Shown: piece after piece, positions 1 through 6,975 of the stretch | Numbering within the stretch: the first letter of the stretch is position 1 | Layout: each line of letters begins with the position of its first letter | DNA from: Spirosoma fluviale | Lineage (GTDB): Bacteria > Bacteroidota > Bacteroidia > Cytophagales > Spirosomataceae | Assembly: GCA_945906915.1 (NCBI GenBank) | Contig: CAMDSI010000062.1 | Location: 1-10,595 of the forward strand | DNA length: 10,595 nt | Direction of reading: 5' to 3' | Notes under the pieces: model-generated | The model's database searches: none | What the model was told of the DNA's origin: nothing | Seen by the model: the letters and a program-made list of their open reading frames with translations, nothing else | Made by a program: the position numbers and the translations under genes

Positions 1-410
1 CGAATGAATAAAGGGCCATAATTCCCAAAATCAGCCGGCCACCAGTCTTGTGATGTCGTCAATACCTTGCCGATGTCTTTTTTCAAAGCGGCATAATCTA
101 AACTCTTGAAGGCTTTAATATAATTGAAGTCAGGACCCATTGGGTTTGACTTTTCGGAGTTTTGGCGTAGCATACCTACGTTTAACTGTCCAGGCCACCA
201 GTCGTTATTTGTGGTTCCAGCTAATTTCATCCCTGTATGAGGATTCATTCCAGCGTGTGGGTTAGCCCCTGCTGCTGCATGTGGATTAGCTGCGTGTGGA
301 TTAGCTCCAGCCGCCGCGTGCGGATTAGCCGCTGCTGGCTTAGCAGAATAATCCTGTGCCTGAACGGCAAATGAAGCCATAATTGCACTGAGTAAAAGTA
401 TTTTTTTCAT
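1..410 (-). CDS. katG: Catalase-peroxidase KatG, exported form, N-terminal part (runs off the left edge)
   Basis: This is the first ~136 residues of a bifunctional haem catalase-peroxidase, which removes hydrogen peroxide. After the leader the protein follows the KatG N-terminal signature: NDWWPGQLNVGMLRQNS (about 68-84), NPMGPDFNY (89-97), then DWWPADFGNYGPLFIR up to the edge. The catalytic Arg/Trp/His region lies beyond the window. The start at 410 gives a typical signal peptide (MKKILLLSAIMASFAVQA, likely cleaved before Gln19), so the enzyme should be periplasmic, unlike the usual cytosolic KatG. Between leader and catalytic domain lies an Ala/Asn/Pro/His-rich linker (about 26-61) with five NPH motifs, including an exact 13-residue tandem duplication. 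The gene is divergent from oxyR, with an OxyR-type operator between them, which fits peroxide induction. Family assignment is very secure; export and the linker's role are inferred. Confidence 0.95.
   Translation of the reverse strand, partial: MKKILLLSAIMASFAVQAQDYSAKPAAANPHAAAGANPHAANPHAAAGANPHAGMNPHTGMKLAGTTNNDWWPGQLNVGMLRQNSEKSNPMGPDFNYIKAFKSLDYAALKKDIGKVLTTSQDWWPADFGNYGPLFI
252..329 (-). repeat. Tandem 13-codon repeat in katG (ANPHAAAGANPHA x2)
   Basis: Codons 28-40 (291-329) and 41-53 (252-290) of katG encode the identical 13-residue unit ANPHAAAGANPHA. The two 39-bp DNA copies differ at 8 positions, all synonymous third-codon changes. A degenerate continuation (GMNPHTGM) follows. The repeat gives five NPH motifs in about 30 residues and is probably disordered and exposed after export. 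Metal binding through the histidines is possible but unproven. Confidence 0.85.
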
Positions 411-431
411 GATTCTTGATTTTTAGTGGAG

Positions 432-463
432 CTAATTTATAGTTAATTTTAGTATAGAGGAAA
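432..463 (-). promoter_or_regulatory. Probable katG promoter (-7/-33, weak match)
   Basis: On the minus strand TAAATTAG (432-439) matches the Bacteroidota -7 consensus TAnnTTTG at all but one fixed base. TTTC (460-463), 20 bases upstream, is a one-mismatch -33 element. Transcription would start near 425, leaving a short leader before the ATG at 410. Both elements being imperfect fits an activator-dependent promoter, and the OxyR-like site begins exactly at the -33 element. Inferred from sequence only. Confidence 0.45.
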
Positions 464-499
464 CTGATTTTTTCTATATTTGGCATAGATAAAATCTAT
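463..499. promoter_or_regulatory. OxyR-type operator between katG and oxyR
   Basis: The known OxyR recognition pattern is ATAG-N7-CTAT-N7-ATAG-N7-CTAT. Here CTAT (474-477), ATAG (485-488) and CTAT (496-499) fit exactly, with both 7-base spacers correct. The first quarter-site (463-466, ACTG) keeps two of four bases. The site covers the oxyR -7 element and ends four bases before the oxyR ATG, while abutting the likely katG -33 region. This geometry suggests OxyR represses its own gene and activates katG. Confidence 0.75.
475..482 (+). promoter_or_regulatory. oxyR promoter -7 element
   Basis: TATATTTG is a perfect match to the Bacteroidota -7 element TAnnTTTG, about 21 bases before the oxyR ATG, predicting a very short leader. 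No convincing -33 element lies at the usual distance; TTTA at 448-451 is the nearest candidate, with a long 23-base spacer. The element overlaps a CTAT quarter-site of the OxyR-like operator, so bound OxyR would block it. Confidence 0.55.
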
Positions 500-503
500 A
501 GTA

Positions 504-1394
504 ATGAATATACATCAATTAGAATACATACTGGCTGTTGATCAGTTCAAAAGCTTCTCCAAAGCAGCGGATTATTGTCATGTTACGCAGGCGACCTTGA
601 GTGCGATGGTAAAAAAGCTGGAAGAACAGCTAGATATCGTGATTTTCGATCGAAAAGCGAGTCCGATCTCGGCCACCGAAAACGGTCGCGAAATTTTAGG
701 GCAGGCCTTGCAAGTGGTGGCACACGCAAATGCGCTACTAGATTCGTCTAAATCCATCAACCGTAAAATGGAGGGCAAGGTGAAATTAGGGGTCATTCCT
801 ACGATTGCGAATTCCTTATTATTGATTATTTTGAAACCTTTACTGGAGAAATACCCAGCTCTGATTTTTGAAATTCAGGAGCAAACCACACAGCAATTGA
901 TGAAAAGTCTACTTGAAGGGAAGCTGGATTTGGGGATTTTAAGTACACCTATTTCCTCATCGGATCTAGAAACGGAATTACTTTACAAAGAGAAATTAGT
1001 GCTGTATGGGCACGTTCAGAAAGCTTCGATCAAAAAGGCAGAACTAAGTCAGCAACGCTTTTTCTTATTGCAGGACGGTCATTGCCTGCGTGATCAAATC
1101 ATTCAGTTATGTGAATTAAAAAAGAATAAATATTTGCCAGTAAATCTGCGTTTTGAGGCAAATACCTTTGAAACTTTATTGAATTTAGTGGATGATTTTC
1201 AAGGAGTAACCATTTTGCCAAAACTATACGCAGAGCAACTCTCCGATAAACGCAGAGCCGCTATGATTGAGTTAGAGGAGGGGAATTTAGAACGTGAAGT
1301 AAGTCTCTGTTACTACCGACCTTATGCTAAGTGGAATATTATCAATCGCTTAGCTGCAGATATAAGAGAATTAGTTAAAGAGCATTTAAGCTAG
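504..1394 (+). CDS. oxyR: Hydrogen peroxide-sensing LysR-type regulator OxyR
   Basis: A 296-residue LysR-family transcription factor of normal length that senses hydrogen peroxide by forming a disulfide. The N-terminal winged helix-turn-helix (about 1-60) contains the LysR pattern FKSFSKAADYCHVTQATLSA followed by VKKLEEQLDIVIFDR. The remainder is the periplasmic-binding-protein-like effector domain (about 91-296). The diagnostic OxyR segment LLQDGHCLRDQIIQLC (188-203) holds the peroxidatic Cys194 and resolving Cys203, nine residues apart as in E. coli Cys199/Cys208, with the conserved His before and Arg-Asp after the first Cys. It is divergent from katG and has an OxyR-like operator just upstream of its start, pointing to autoregulation and control of katG. 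The downstream molybdenum hydroxylase starts 53 bases after its stop with no visible terminator, so read-through is possible. Confidence 0.95.
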   Translation: MNIHQLEYILAVDQFKSFSKAADYCHVTQATLSAMVKKLEEQLDIVIFDRKASPISATENGREILGQALQVVAHANALLDSSKSINRKMEGKVKLGVIPTIANSLLLIILKPLLEKYPALIFEIQEQTTQQLMKSLLEGKLDLGILSTPISSSDLETELLYKEKLVLYGHVQKASIKKAELSQQRFFLLQDGHCLRDQIIQLCELKKNKYLPVNLRFEANTFETLLNLVDDFQGVTILPKLYAEQLSDKRRAAMIELEEGNLEREVSLCYYRPYAKWNIINRLAADIRELVKEHLS

Positions 1395-1446
1395 TAATTA
1401 TTCAAAAATAGGTGCTAAATTAGTATCGAAAGTATACTCTAAAATT

Positions 1447-1926
1447 ATGAAAACAATCGAACTATCGATTAACCAGAAAACTCACCGCATCGAGGTGGAT
1501 CCAGAAATGCCCTTATTGTGGGCGATCCGCGACATCGTGGGTTTAAAAGGCACGAAATTTGGCTGTGGCCAGGGCCTTTGCGGGGCTTGCACGGTGCAGC
1601 TAGATGGTCAGCCTATTCGTTCTTGCCAAACCCCAGTAGGAAGTATTACTGCAAAACAGAAAATCACCACGATTGAAGGGGCGTCGACGCGTTTAGAGAA
1701 GATTATTCAAGCCGCTTGGATCGAGCACCAGGTGCCACAGTGTGGCTATTGTCAGTCTGGCCAAATCATGACAGCCACCGCGCTTTTGAAATCAAATCCC
1801 AAGCCTAGCGAAACAGATATAGAGAATTATATGTCGGGAAATATTTGCCGTTGCGGTACGTATTCCCGCATAAAGTCAGCCATTCAAACCGCTGCAAAAA
1901 ACGCATCCACTAAATCTAAATCCTAA
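1447..1926 (+). CDS. Molybdenum hydroxylase small subunit, two [2Fe-2S] clusters (IorA-like)
   Basis: A 159-residue iron-sulfur subunit of the xanthine oxidase family, the usual length for a stand-alone small subunit. It passes electrons from the molybdenum cofactor of the partner subunit to an external acceptor. The N-terminal plant-ferredoxin domain binds one cluster through Cys40, Cys45, Cys48 and Cys60 (motif GCGQGLCGAC). The C-terminal helical domain binds the second through Cys99, Cys102, Cys134 and Cys136 (motifs CGYCQSGQ and GNICRCGTY). All eight ligands are present. It has no signal peptide and would be exported, if at all, in complex with the Tat-signal-bearing large subunit, whose gene starts five bases after this stop. 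The closest named type is the isoquinoline 1-oxidoreductase/aldehyde dehydrogenase alpha subunit; the substrate cannot be read from the sequence. Confidence 0.93.
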   Translation: MKTIELSINQKTHRIEVDPEMPLLWAIRDIVGLKGTKFGCGQGLCGACTVQLDGQPIRSCQTPVGSITAKQKITTIEGASTRLEKIIQAAWIEHQVPQCGYCQSGQIMTATALLKSNPKPSETDIENYMSGNICRCGTYSRIKSAIQTAAKNASTKSKS

Positions 1927-1931
1927 GCCTT

Positions 1932-4073
1932 ATGTCACTCGAATCTAGAAGAAGTTTCATCAAAAAAGCAGGGGCAACGGGACTAACGTTTTGGTTAGGA
2001 TTGTCCTACGTAAAGGGGAATAATGCAGCCATCAGTACTGGCGCAAAATCCCTCACCCCTTTTATCAAAATCGACGCCACGGGCATCACGATCTTTAACC
2101 CGAATCCAGAAATGGGGCAGGGCTCTTATCAGGCAGTAGCGTCCATGATAGCAGAAGAGTTAGAAGTGTCTTTGGCCCAAATAAAAATCAAAAACACCGG
2201 CGGCGAGAAGGAATTCGGTGCTGGCCAATGGGCAGGAGGAAGTTCCACCGTTCGCGAGGGTTACTTGACCTATCGAAAAATTGGAGCAGCAGCGAAAGAA
2301 ATGCTAATCAAAGCTGCCAGTCAAAAATGGGGCGTAAGTCCAGAATCATGTACCGCAAACGAAGGCAAAGTGCTTCATGCATCTACAAATCGTTCCTTGT
2401 CTTATGAGGATTTAGCGGAAGCAGCGTCACTTTTAGAAGTACCTAAAGAGCCTAAATTGAAGGATCCGAAAGACTTCAAAATGCTAGGGAAATCGGTTAA
2501 TCGCCCAGATATCCCTTTAAAAGTGACTGGACAGGCAGAATTTGGCATAGATGCGGATGTTCCAGGAATGGTCTATTCTAGCGTGGAAAGATGTCCGGTG
2601 ATAGGTGGAACTTTAAAAAGTTTCGATTCGACAGCTGCGATGAAAGTGCCCGGCGTCCTAAAAGTAGTCTCTGCTGAGCGCTGGATCGGTAAATATAATT
2701 CCACGGGTGTGGCAGTTATTGCGACGACTTATTGGGCGGCGGTTCAGGGAAGAAAAGCCCTGAAGATTGACTGGGATACGAAGGGTTTTGAGACCTTTAA
2801 TTCGACGGATTATGAGGCAAAATTACGCTTGCTATCGAATGAGGAGGGACTAATTGATAAACAAAAAGGATCGGTGGATCTTCCGGCAGATCAGGTGGTT
2901 GAATCCTTTTATGAGACGCCGATGGTAGCGCATTCTCCTTTAGAACCGATGAATTGCACGGTTCATGTGAAGGGAAAGAAAATTGAGATTTGGACCTCTA
3001 CCCAGGTGCCGGTTTCAGTTACAGGACCGGGATTAATGGGGGACTTACCTAGTTTGATGGGGATTAATCCAGCTGATATCACGTTGCATGCGGGGTTTAT
3101 AGGCGGAGGCTTTGGCCGAAGATTATACTTCGATTATATCGTGGAGGCAATAAATGTGGCGAAGCAAATGGATAAACCTGTGAAAGTGGTTTGGTCTCGC
3201 GAAGACACCACGAAACAAGGGCCTTTCCGTCCCATGACCTTCTCTAAAATGAAGGGGGGATTGTCAGCAGAAAACGCCTTAGTTTCCTTTCAACATAAAG
3301 TGATCAGTCCAGGTTTTATGGACAGCGCGATGCCTAATTGGGATAAAACTAAAGTGGATAGCATGATGACGGAAGGAATCAGTTCGCAAGAATATGTTTT
3401 CCCGAATATGAAAAACACCTTCGTTTTAGCAGATTACCATGTTCCCATGGCGGCTTGGCGTTCGGTGACAAGTTCGACCTTAGCGTTTGCACACGAATGC
3501 TTTATTGATGAGTTAGCGCATAAGGCCAAAAAGGATCCTTTAGACTTCCGCATCGGTTTACAACCTGCGAACTCGGATACGTTACGCGTGTTGAAAAAAT
3601 TACGCGAAATCACGAATTGGGATAAGCCATTACCGGCTGGTAAAGCACGCGGTATGGCACAGTGGGATTTCTTTGCAGGCCTTTCTGCTCAAGCAGTGGA
3701 GGTTAGTTTAACAAAGAATGGCGCAGTCTCGGTGGATAAAGTCTTTGTCGTAATCGACTTAGGGACTGTTTTAAATCCAGATAACGTGAAGGCGCAAGTC
3801 GAAGGTGCTGTTATTATGGCCTTAGGCGCAGCCACTCAACCGGGAATTACCCTTAAAAATGGGATAGTGGAACAAGCTAATTTCGATACCAGTCCGGTAA
3901 CGAGAATGAATCAAGCTCCAGAGGTCATTGTAGCAATCATCACGGAAGGCGCGAAAATCAAAGGAGTAGGCGAGCCTGGACTTCCTCCATTTGCGCCGGC
4001 CTTGGGTAATGCGATCTTTGCTTTGACGAAGAAGCGTTTGCGCAAGATGCCGTTTGAGATTGAGTTTGTATAA
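1932..4073 (+). CDS. Molybdopterin-binding large subunit of a xanthine oxidase-family hydroxylase (IorB-like)
   Basis: A 713-residue catalytic subunit that binds the molybdenum-pterin cofactor and hydroxylates an aldehyde or N-heterocycle using water. It opens with a Tat leader (RRSFIKK at 6-12, then a hydrophobic stretch to about 27), so the folded complex is probably moved to the periplasm. Family marks are NPEMGQGSYQA (58-68), SPLEPMNCTV (335-344), GGGFGRR (391-397), MAAWRSV (506-512) and the C-terminal GVGEPGLPPFAPALGNAI (678-695), in which Glu681 is the expected catalytic base. The domain order and length fit IorB-type subunits of Bacteroidota and Proteobacteria. The gene follows the [2Fe-2S] subunit by five bases and ends before a clear terminator. 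No FAD subunit, cytochrome c subunit or XdhC/MocA-like maturation factor is in the window. Family is secure; the substrate is unknown. Confidence 0.93.
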   Translation: MSLESRRSFIKKAGATGLTFWLGLSYVKGNNAAISTGAKSLTPFIKIDATGITIFNPNPEMGQGSYQAVASMIAEELEVSLAQIKIKNTGGEKEFGAGQWAGGSSTVREGYLTYRKIGAAAKEMLIKAASQKWGVSPESCTANEGKVLHASTNRSLSYEDLAEAASLLEVPKEPKLKDPKDFKMLGKSVNRPDIPLKVTGQAEFGIDADVPGMVYSSVERCPVIGGTLKSFDSTAAMKVPGVLKVVSAERWIGKYNSTGVAVIATTYWAAVQGRKALKIDWDTKGFETFNSTDYEAKLRLLSNEEGLIDKQKGSVDLPADQVVESFYETPMVAHSPLEPMNCTVHVKGKKIEIWTSTQVPVSVTGPGLMGDLPSLMGINPADITLHAGFIGGGFGRRLYFDYIVEAINVAKQMDKPVKVVWSREDTTKQGPFRPMTFSKMKGGLSAENALVSFQHKVISPGFMDSAMPNWDKTKVDSMMTEGISSQEYVFPNMKNTFVLADYHVPMAAWRSVTSSTLAFAHECFIDELAHKAKKDPLDFRIGLQPANSDTLRVLKKLREITNWDKPLPAGKARGMAQWDFFAGLSAQAVEVSLTKNGAVSVDKVFVVIDLGTVLNPDNVKAQVEGAVIMALGAATQPGITLKNGIVEQANFDTSPVTRMNQAPEVIVAIITEGAKIKGVGEPGLPPFAPALGNAIFALTKKRLRKMPFEIEFV

Positions 4074-4081
4074 AACGTTTT

Positions 4082-4114
4082 AAAAGCCCTTCAATACCTA
4101 TTGGAGGGTTTTTT
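4082..4114 (+). terminator. Intrinsic terminator after the molybdenum hydroxylase operon
   Basis: CCCTTCAAT (4087-4095) and ATTGGAGGG (4100-4108) form a nine-pair stem with one G-T wobble and a four-base loop. The stem is preceded by AAAA and followed by six T (4109-4114), so the A and T tracts can extend it. It starts nine bases after the large-subunit stop and separates this operon from the iron-uptake unit. Confidence 0.85.
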
Positions 4115-4133
4115 ATGTCCTTTTTTCGGCACT

Positions 4134-4152
4134 ATTTAAATTAATTCTAAAT
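4134..4152. promoter_or_regulatory. Upstream copy of a 19-bp palindromic operator
   Basis: ATTTAAATTAATTCTAAAT is an imperfect inverted repeat with 7 of 9 symmetric positions paired and outer arms ATTTA/TAAAT perfect. It lies directly upstream of the predicted -33 element of the FecA-like receptor gene. A near-copy occurs at 4194-4212, exactly 60 bases downstream. The size and AT-rich arms resemble iron-responsive repressor (Fur or DtxR type) sites; the regulator is inferred. Confidence 0.55.
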
Positions 4153-4155
4153 AAG

Positions 4156-4187
4156 CTTGCTTTTTCGCGAGCAGCATTTTACTTTTG
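4156..4187 (+). promoter_or_regulatory. Promoter of the FecA-like receptor/PepSY operon
   Basis: TACTTTTG (4180-4187) matches the Bacteroidota -7 consensus TAnnTTTG exactly. CTTG (4156-4159) is a good -33 element 20 bases upstream. The start of transcription would fall near 4193-4195, leaving a leader of about 22 bases. The promoter is bracketed by two copies of a palindrome, at 4134-4152 and 4194-4212, so repressor binding could block polymerase on both sides. Confidence 0.65.
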
Positions 4188-4193
4188 AGTATT

Positions 4194-4212
4194 ATTTATA
4201 ATTAGTCTAAAT
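4194..4212. promoter_or_regulatory. Downstream copy of the 19-bp palindromic operator
   Basis: ATTTATAATTAGTCTAAAT shares the ATTTA...TCTAAAT frame with the copy at 4134-4152 and also pairs at 7 of 9 symmetric positions. It covers the predicted transcription start and ends four bases before the receptor ATG, an effective place for a repressor. The second copy at a 60-base interval makes chance AT-richness less likely. Confidence 0.55.
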
Positions 4213-4216
4213 AAAA

Positions 4217-6457
4217 ATGCCTAAAATTTCAATACATCAATTTATCGTTTTTTTTGCCTTCATTTCTCCTGTTTTTGCTCAGCAATCGGAGTCCACTGAC
4301 AGTCTACATGCAGTGCAATTAAAGGAAGTAAGTATCATGGGGACAAGTCCTTATAAAGTAGTTGGCTCTGGGGCTTTGGTTAATTTTGCTAAAATTCAAA
4401 AGCTTAACCAACCCGATATCAACAAAGTCATTCAAACTATTCCTGGAATAAATGTACGCGATGAGGAGGGCTTTGGCCTACGTCCGAACATCGGTTTACG
4501 GGGTACTCCAGTGAATCGGAGTGCAAAGATTACGTTAATGGAGGACGGGATTTTAATGGCTCCTGCTCCTTATTCAGACCCGTCGGCCTATTATTTCCCC
4601 ACTTTTGCGCGGATGGAACAGCTGGAGGTTTTAAAGGGAAGTAGCCAGGTAAAACATGGCCCATACACCATTGGAGGGGCGATTAATCTAATTTCCACTT
4701 CCATCCCAGATGCATTTAAGGGCTTTGCCCAGCTTTCTTATGGGAGTTTTGGCACGAATCAGCAACGCATTTGGATAGGGAATAGCCAAAAAAACATCGA
4801 CTACCTATTCGAAGTTAATCGCCTCGCCAGTAATGGATTTAAGGAATTGCCTTCCGGGGCGAATACCGGATTCGATCGTAGAGATATTATGGGAAAGGTC
4901 CGCTGGCATACCGATGTAAACGCCCCCATCAATCAATCGCTCACCTTAAAATTCTTGACGATGTCAGAGGAGGGCAATGATACGTATTTGGGCCTGACTT
5001 TCAATGATTTCCTAACTAATTCTAACAGACGTTATGCAGCTACGCAAAAAGATCTACTGGATATGAATCACCAGCATCTTTCTTTGACACATAGCATCAA
5101 CCCGACGAATAAATTCAGCATCACATCGACAGCCTATGCGGCCAAAACGTTTCGAGATTGGGGACGCGTTAATTCAATCGGAGGAGTGAGCTTAACCAAT
5201 ATTTTAGCAGACCCAATAAGTAATTCAACCGCTTATTCCATTATGACTGGTCAATCAAATGGTAATTTGAATTTCCAAAGCGCGGCTAGAACGTTCTATG
5301 TCTTAGGCTTTCAATCGAATTTGACTTACGATTTTGAGACCGGCGCTGTTCGACACAAAATTCAATCAGGCATTCGCTACCACCAAGACGAAGCGGATCG
5401 ATATGCTACGCAATCCACTTTTGCCATGACCAATGCCACGATGGTGTTGAGTTCTGCCGGAGTTAAGGGAAATGCGGAGAATCAAATTCGTCAAGCGAAA
5501 AGCTGGGCAGGCTATCTGCAATATGAATTGGTGATTGATAAACTCACGATAAGTCCAGGAATACGCTACGAAAATATGGAATTAGCCTTTACTAATTTTG
5601 GCAATAATGACAATGCTCGAATAGGGACTGCCTTAAAATCAGCGAAAAATCAGCTTGCTATTTTCTTACCCGGGGTCGGTGTGAGTTATGTAGTAAAGGA
5701 CAATATGCGCGTTTTTGGCGGAGTGCATAAAGGCTTTTCTCCTCCGGGGATGCCCTCTGTAACCGCAAATGCCACCCAGGCTAAAACGGAAACAGCTAGT
5801 AGTTATGAGCTGGGATACAAGGTCAACTATAAAAACTTGAAGCTGCAGGCGATCGGTTTCTTGAATAATTACCAAAATATTTTAGGATCAGATAATGTGT
5901 CCGGTGGTGGTGCAGGAACCGGTGATATGTTTAATGCGGGGAATGCAAAAATCCAAGGAATTGAATTTAGTTTGGAACAAAATTTATGGCGTTCATCTAC
6001 GAAATGGAGCTTACCATTGAGCATCGCTTATACCTATAATGAAGCAAAATTTATGCAAACATTCGTGAATGCGGGAGGCGATTGGGGGACAGGAACCATC
6101 ACGAAGGGGGAGTTTATACCCTTTATTACACCGCAGCTTTTGAGTTTAAGTTTAGGACTCGAGTCGGAGAAAATGAACATCACTTTAGTTAGTAGATATG
6201 TGGGGAATACCCGAATTAAAACGGGAAATCCTACGGAGATTATAGCCTCATCGAACGCGAAATACAATGACGTCAACACGATTGGGGAATATTGGGTAGT
6301 AGATCTAAGTGGGAATTACCGCTGGACTAAATTTATTTCGTTATTCTCCACGATTAATAACGCGTTAAATAATCGCTATATCGTAGCAAATTTACCTCAA
6401 GGATTCCGCCCTGGTATGCCTTTTTCAGTTAATTTTGGTGCTAAAATAAATCTTTAA
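4217..6457 (+). CDS. FecA-like TonB-dependent outer-membrane receptor
   Basis: A 746-residue outer-membrane active transporter, most like the ferric dicitrate receptor (FecA) family. The start gives a signal peptide ending SPVFA, cleaved before Gln22. A short stretch with a possible TonB box (LKEVSIMG, 35-42) precedes the plug (about 45-164). The plug carries the FecA-like features NVRDEEGFGLRPNIGLRG (79-96), KITLMEDGILMAPAPYSDPS (104-123), YYFPTFARMEQLEVLKGSSQ (125-144) and GGAINLIS (153-160). The 22-strand barrel occupies the rest, ending in the family-typical RPGMPFSVNFGAKINL. It has no N-terminal STN signalling domain, so no FecI/FecR-type surface signalling is expected, and no carboxypeptidase-like N-terminal domain as in SusC proteins. 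A PepSY-associated membrane protein follows in the same operon. Ferric citrate or another iron chelate is the likely ligand, but receptors of this family also take other ferric siderophores. Confidence 0.9.
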   Translation: MPKISIHQFIVFFAFISPVFAQQSESTDSLHAVQLKEVSIMGTSPYKVVGSGALVNFAKIQKLNQPDINKVIQTIPGINVRDEEGFGLRPNIGLRGTPVNRSAKITLMEDGILMAPAPYSDPSAYYFPTFARMEQLEVLKGSSQVKHGPYTIGGAINLISTSIPDAFKGFAQLSYGSFGTNQQRIWIGNSQKNIDYLFEVNRLASNGFKELPSGANTGFDRRDIMGKVRWHTDVNAPINQSLTLKFLTMSEEGNDTYLGLTFNDFLTNSNRRYAATQKDLLDMNHQHLSLTHSINPTNKFSITSTAYAAKTFRDWGRVNSIGGVSLTNILADPISNSTAYSIMTGQSNGNLNFQSAARTFYVLGFQSNLTYDFETGAVRHKIQSGIRYHQDEADRYATQSTFAMTNATMVLSSAGVKGNAENQIRQAKSWAGYLQYELVIDKLTISPGIRYENMELAFTNFGNNDNARIGTALKSAKNQLAIFLPGVGVSYVVKDNMRVFGGVHKGFSPPGMPSVTANATQAKTETASSYELGYKVNYKNLKLQAIGFLNNYQNILGSDNVSGGGAGTGDMFNAGNAKIQGIEFSLEQNLWRSSTKWSLPLSIAYTYNEAKFMQTFVNAGGDWGTGTITKGEFIPFITPQLLSLSLGLESEKMNITLVSRYVGNTRIKTGNPTEIIASSNAKYNDVNTIGEYWVVDLSGNYRWTKFISLFSTINNALNNRYIVANLPQGFRPGMPFSVNFGAKINL

Positions 6458-6467
6458 CATTTTCTTT

Positions 6468-6974
6468 ATGAGCTCAGTATCTACTAAAATGCGCATTTTT
6501 CACCGCTATTTAGGCTTCTTTTTGGCCGGCATTATGGCGACTTATTCGATTAGCGGAATCATTTTAATCTTTCGCGAGACGGAATTTTTAAAGAGCGATG
6601 TGCACAAGGTGGTGACGGTGAAACCCGGTCTTCAGGGCCAGGAATTAGGCAAGGAATTGCACATCAAAGGCTTCAAGCCGGACACGACAATAGGCGATGT
6701 AGTTTCCTTCAAACAAGGGACTTATAATGTAAAGACAGGAGTGGCGGATTATACGGTTTCAGAGCAGCCTGCCATCGTGAACAAGATGACGAAATTGCAC
6801 AAGGCGACTACGAATGATCCGCTTTTTTATCTGAACATTTTCTTCGGATTATCGCTATTATTTTTTGTGATTTCCTCTTTCTGGATGTTCTTACCTCAGA
6901 CGAGTATCTTTAAAAAAGCGATGTTGTTTACCTTGGCAGGTGCGGTTTTGACCCTAGTTTTATTGTTGCTGTAA
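6468..6974 (+). CDS. Small PepSY-associated transmembrane protein, likely iron-uptake partner
   Basis: A 168-residue inner-membrane protein. It has one N-terminal helix (about 14-36), a periplasmic segment of about 80 residues, and two C-terminal helices (about 118-143 and 149-168). The start KMRIFHRYLGFFLAGIMATY and the later KLHKATTNDPLFYLNIFFGL, each with a His at a membrane boundary (His12, His111), resemble PepSY_TM (iron-regulated membrane protein) family proteins. Larger members of that group include periplasmic ferric-siderophore reductases such as FoxB. This is a short version, well below the usual 350-500 residues. It starts 10 bases after the FecA-like receptor stop, so the two are almost certainly cotranscribed and iron-regulated together. 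A role in reducing or releasing iron from the imported chelate is inferred from family and context. Confidence 0.75.
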   Translation: MSSVSTKMRIFHRYLGFFLAGIMATYSISGIILIFRETEFLKSDVHKVVTVKPGLQGQELGKELHIKGFKPDTTIGDVVSFKQGTYNVKTGVADYTVSEQPAIVNKMTKLHKATTNDPLFYLNIFFGLSLLFFVISSFWMFLPQTSIFKKAMLFTLAGAVLTLVLLLL

Positions 6975-6975
6975 T

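Noticed and set aside
578..796. 72-residue minus-strand open frame inside oxyR
   Set aside because: It lies fully antisense to a well-supported OxyR coding region, shows no domain or start signal, and is best read as a shadow frame.
1395..1446. Possible separate promoter for the molybdenum hydroxylase, including the 8-bp palindrome AGTATACT
   Set aside because: No TAnnTTTG element or convincing -33 is present, and the short palindrome is easily chance; not called as a feature.
4154..4175. Possible hairpin (GCTTGC/GCGAGC) inside the receptor promoter spacer
   Set aside because: The pairing is short and interrupted and it lies between the -33 and -7 elements, so it is more likely just promoter spacer than an RNA structure or riboswitch.
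5666..6279. Minus-strand open frames (5666-5875, 6034-6279) inside the TonB receptor gene
   Set aside because: They are antisense to the receptor barrel, which is intact and continuous; no recognisable protein features.
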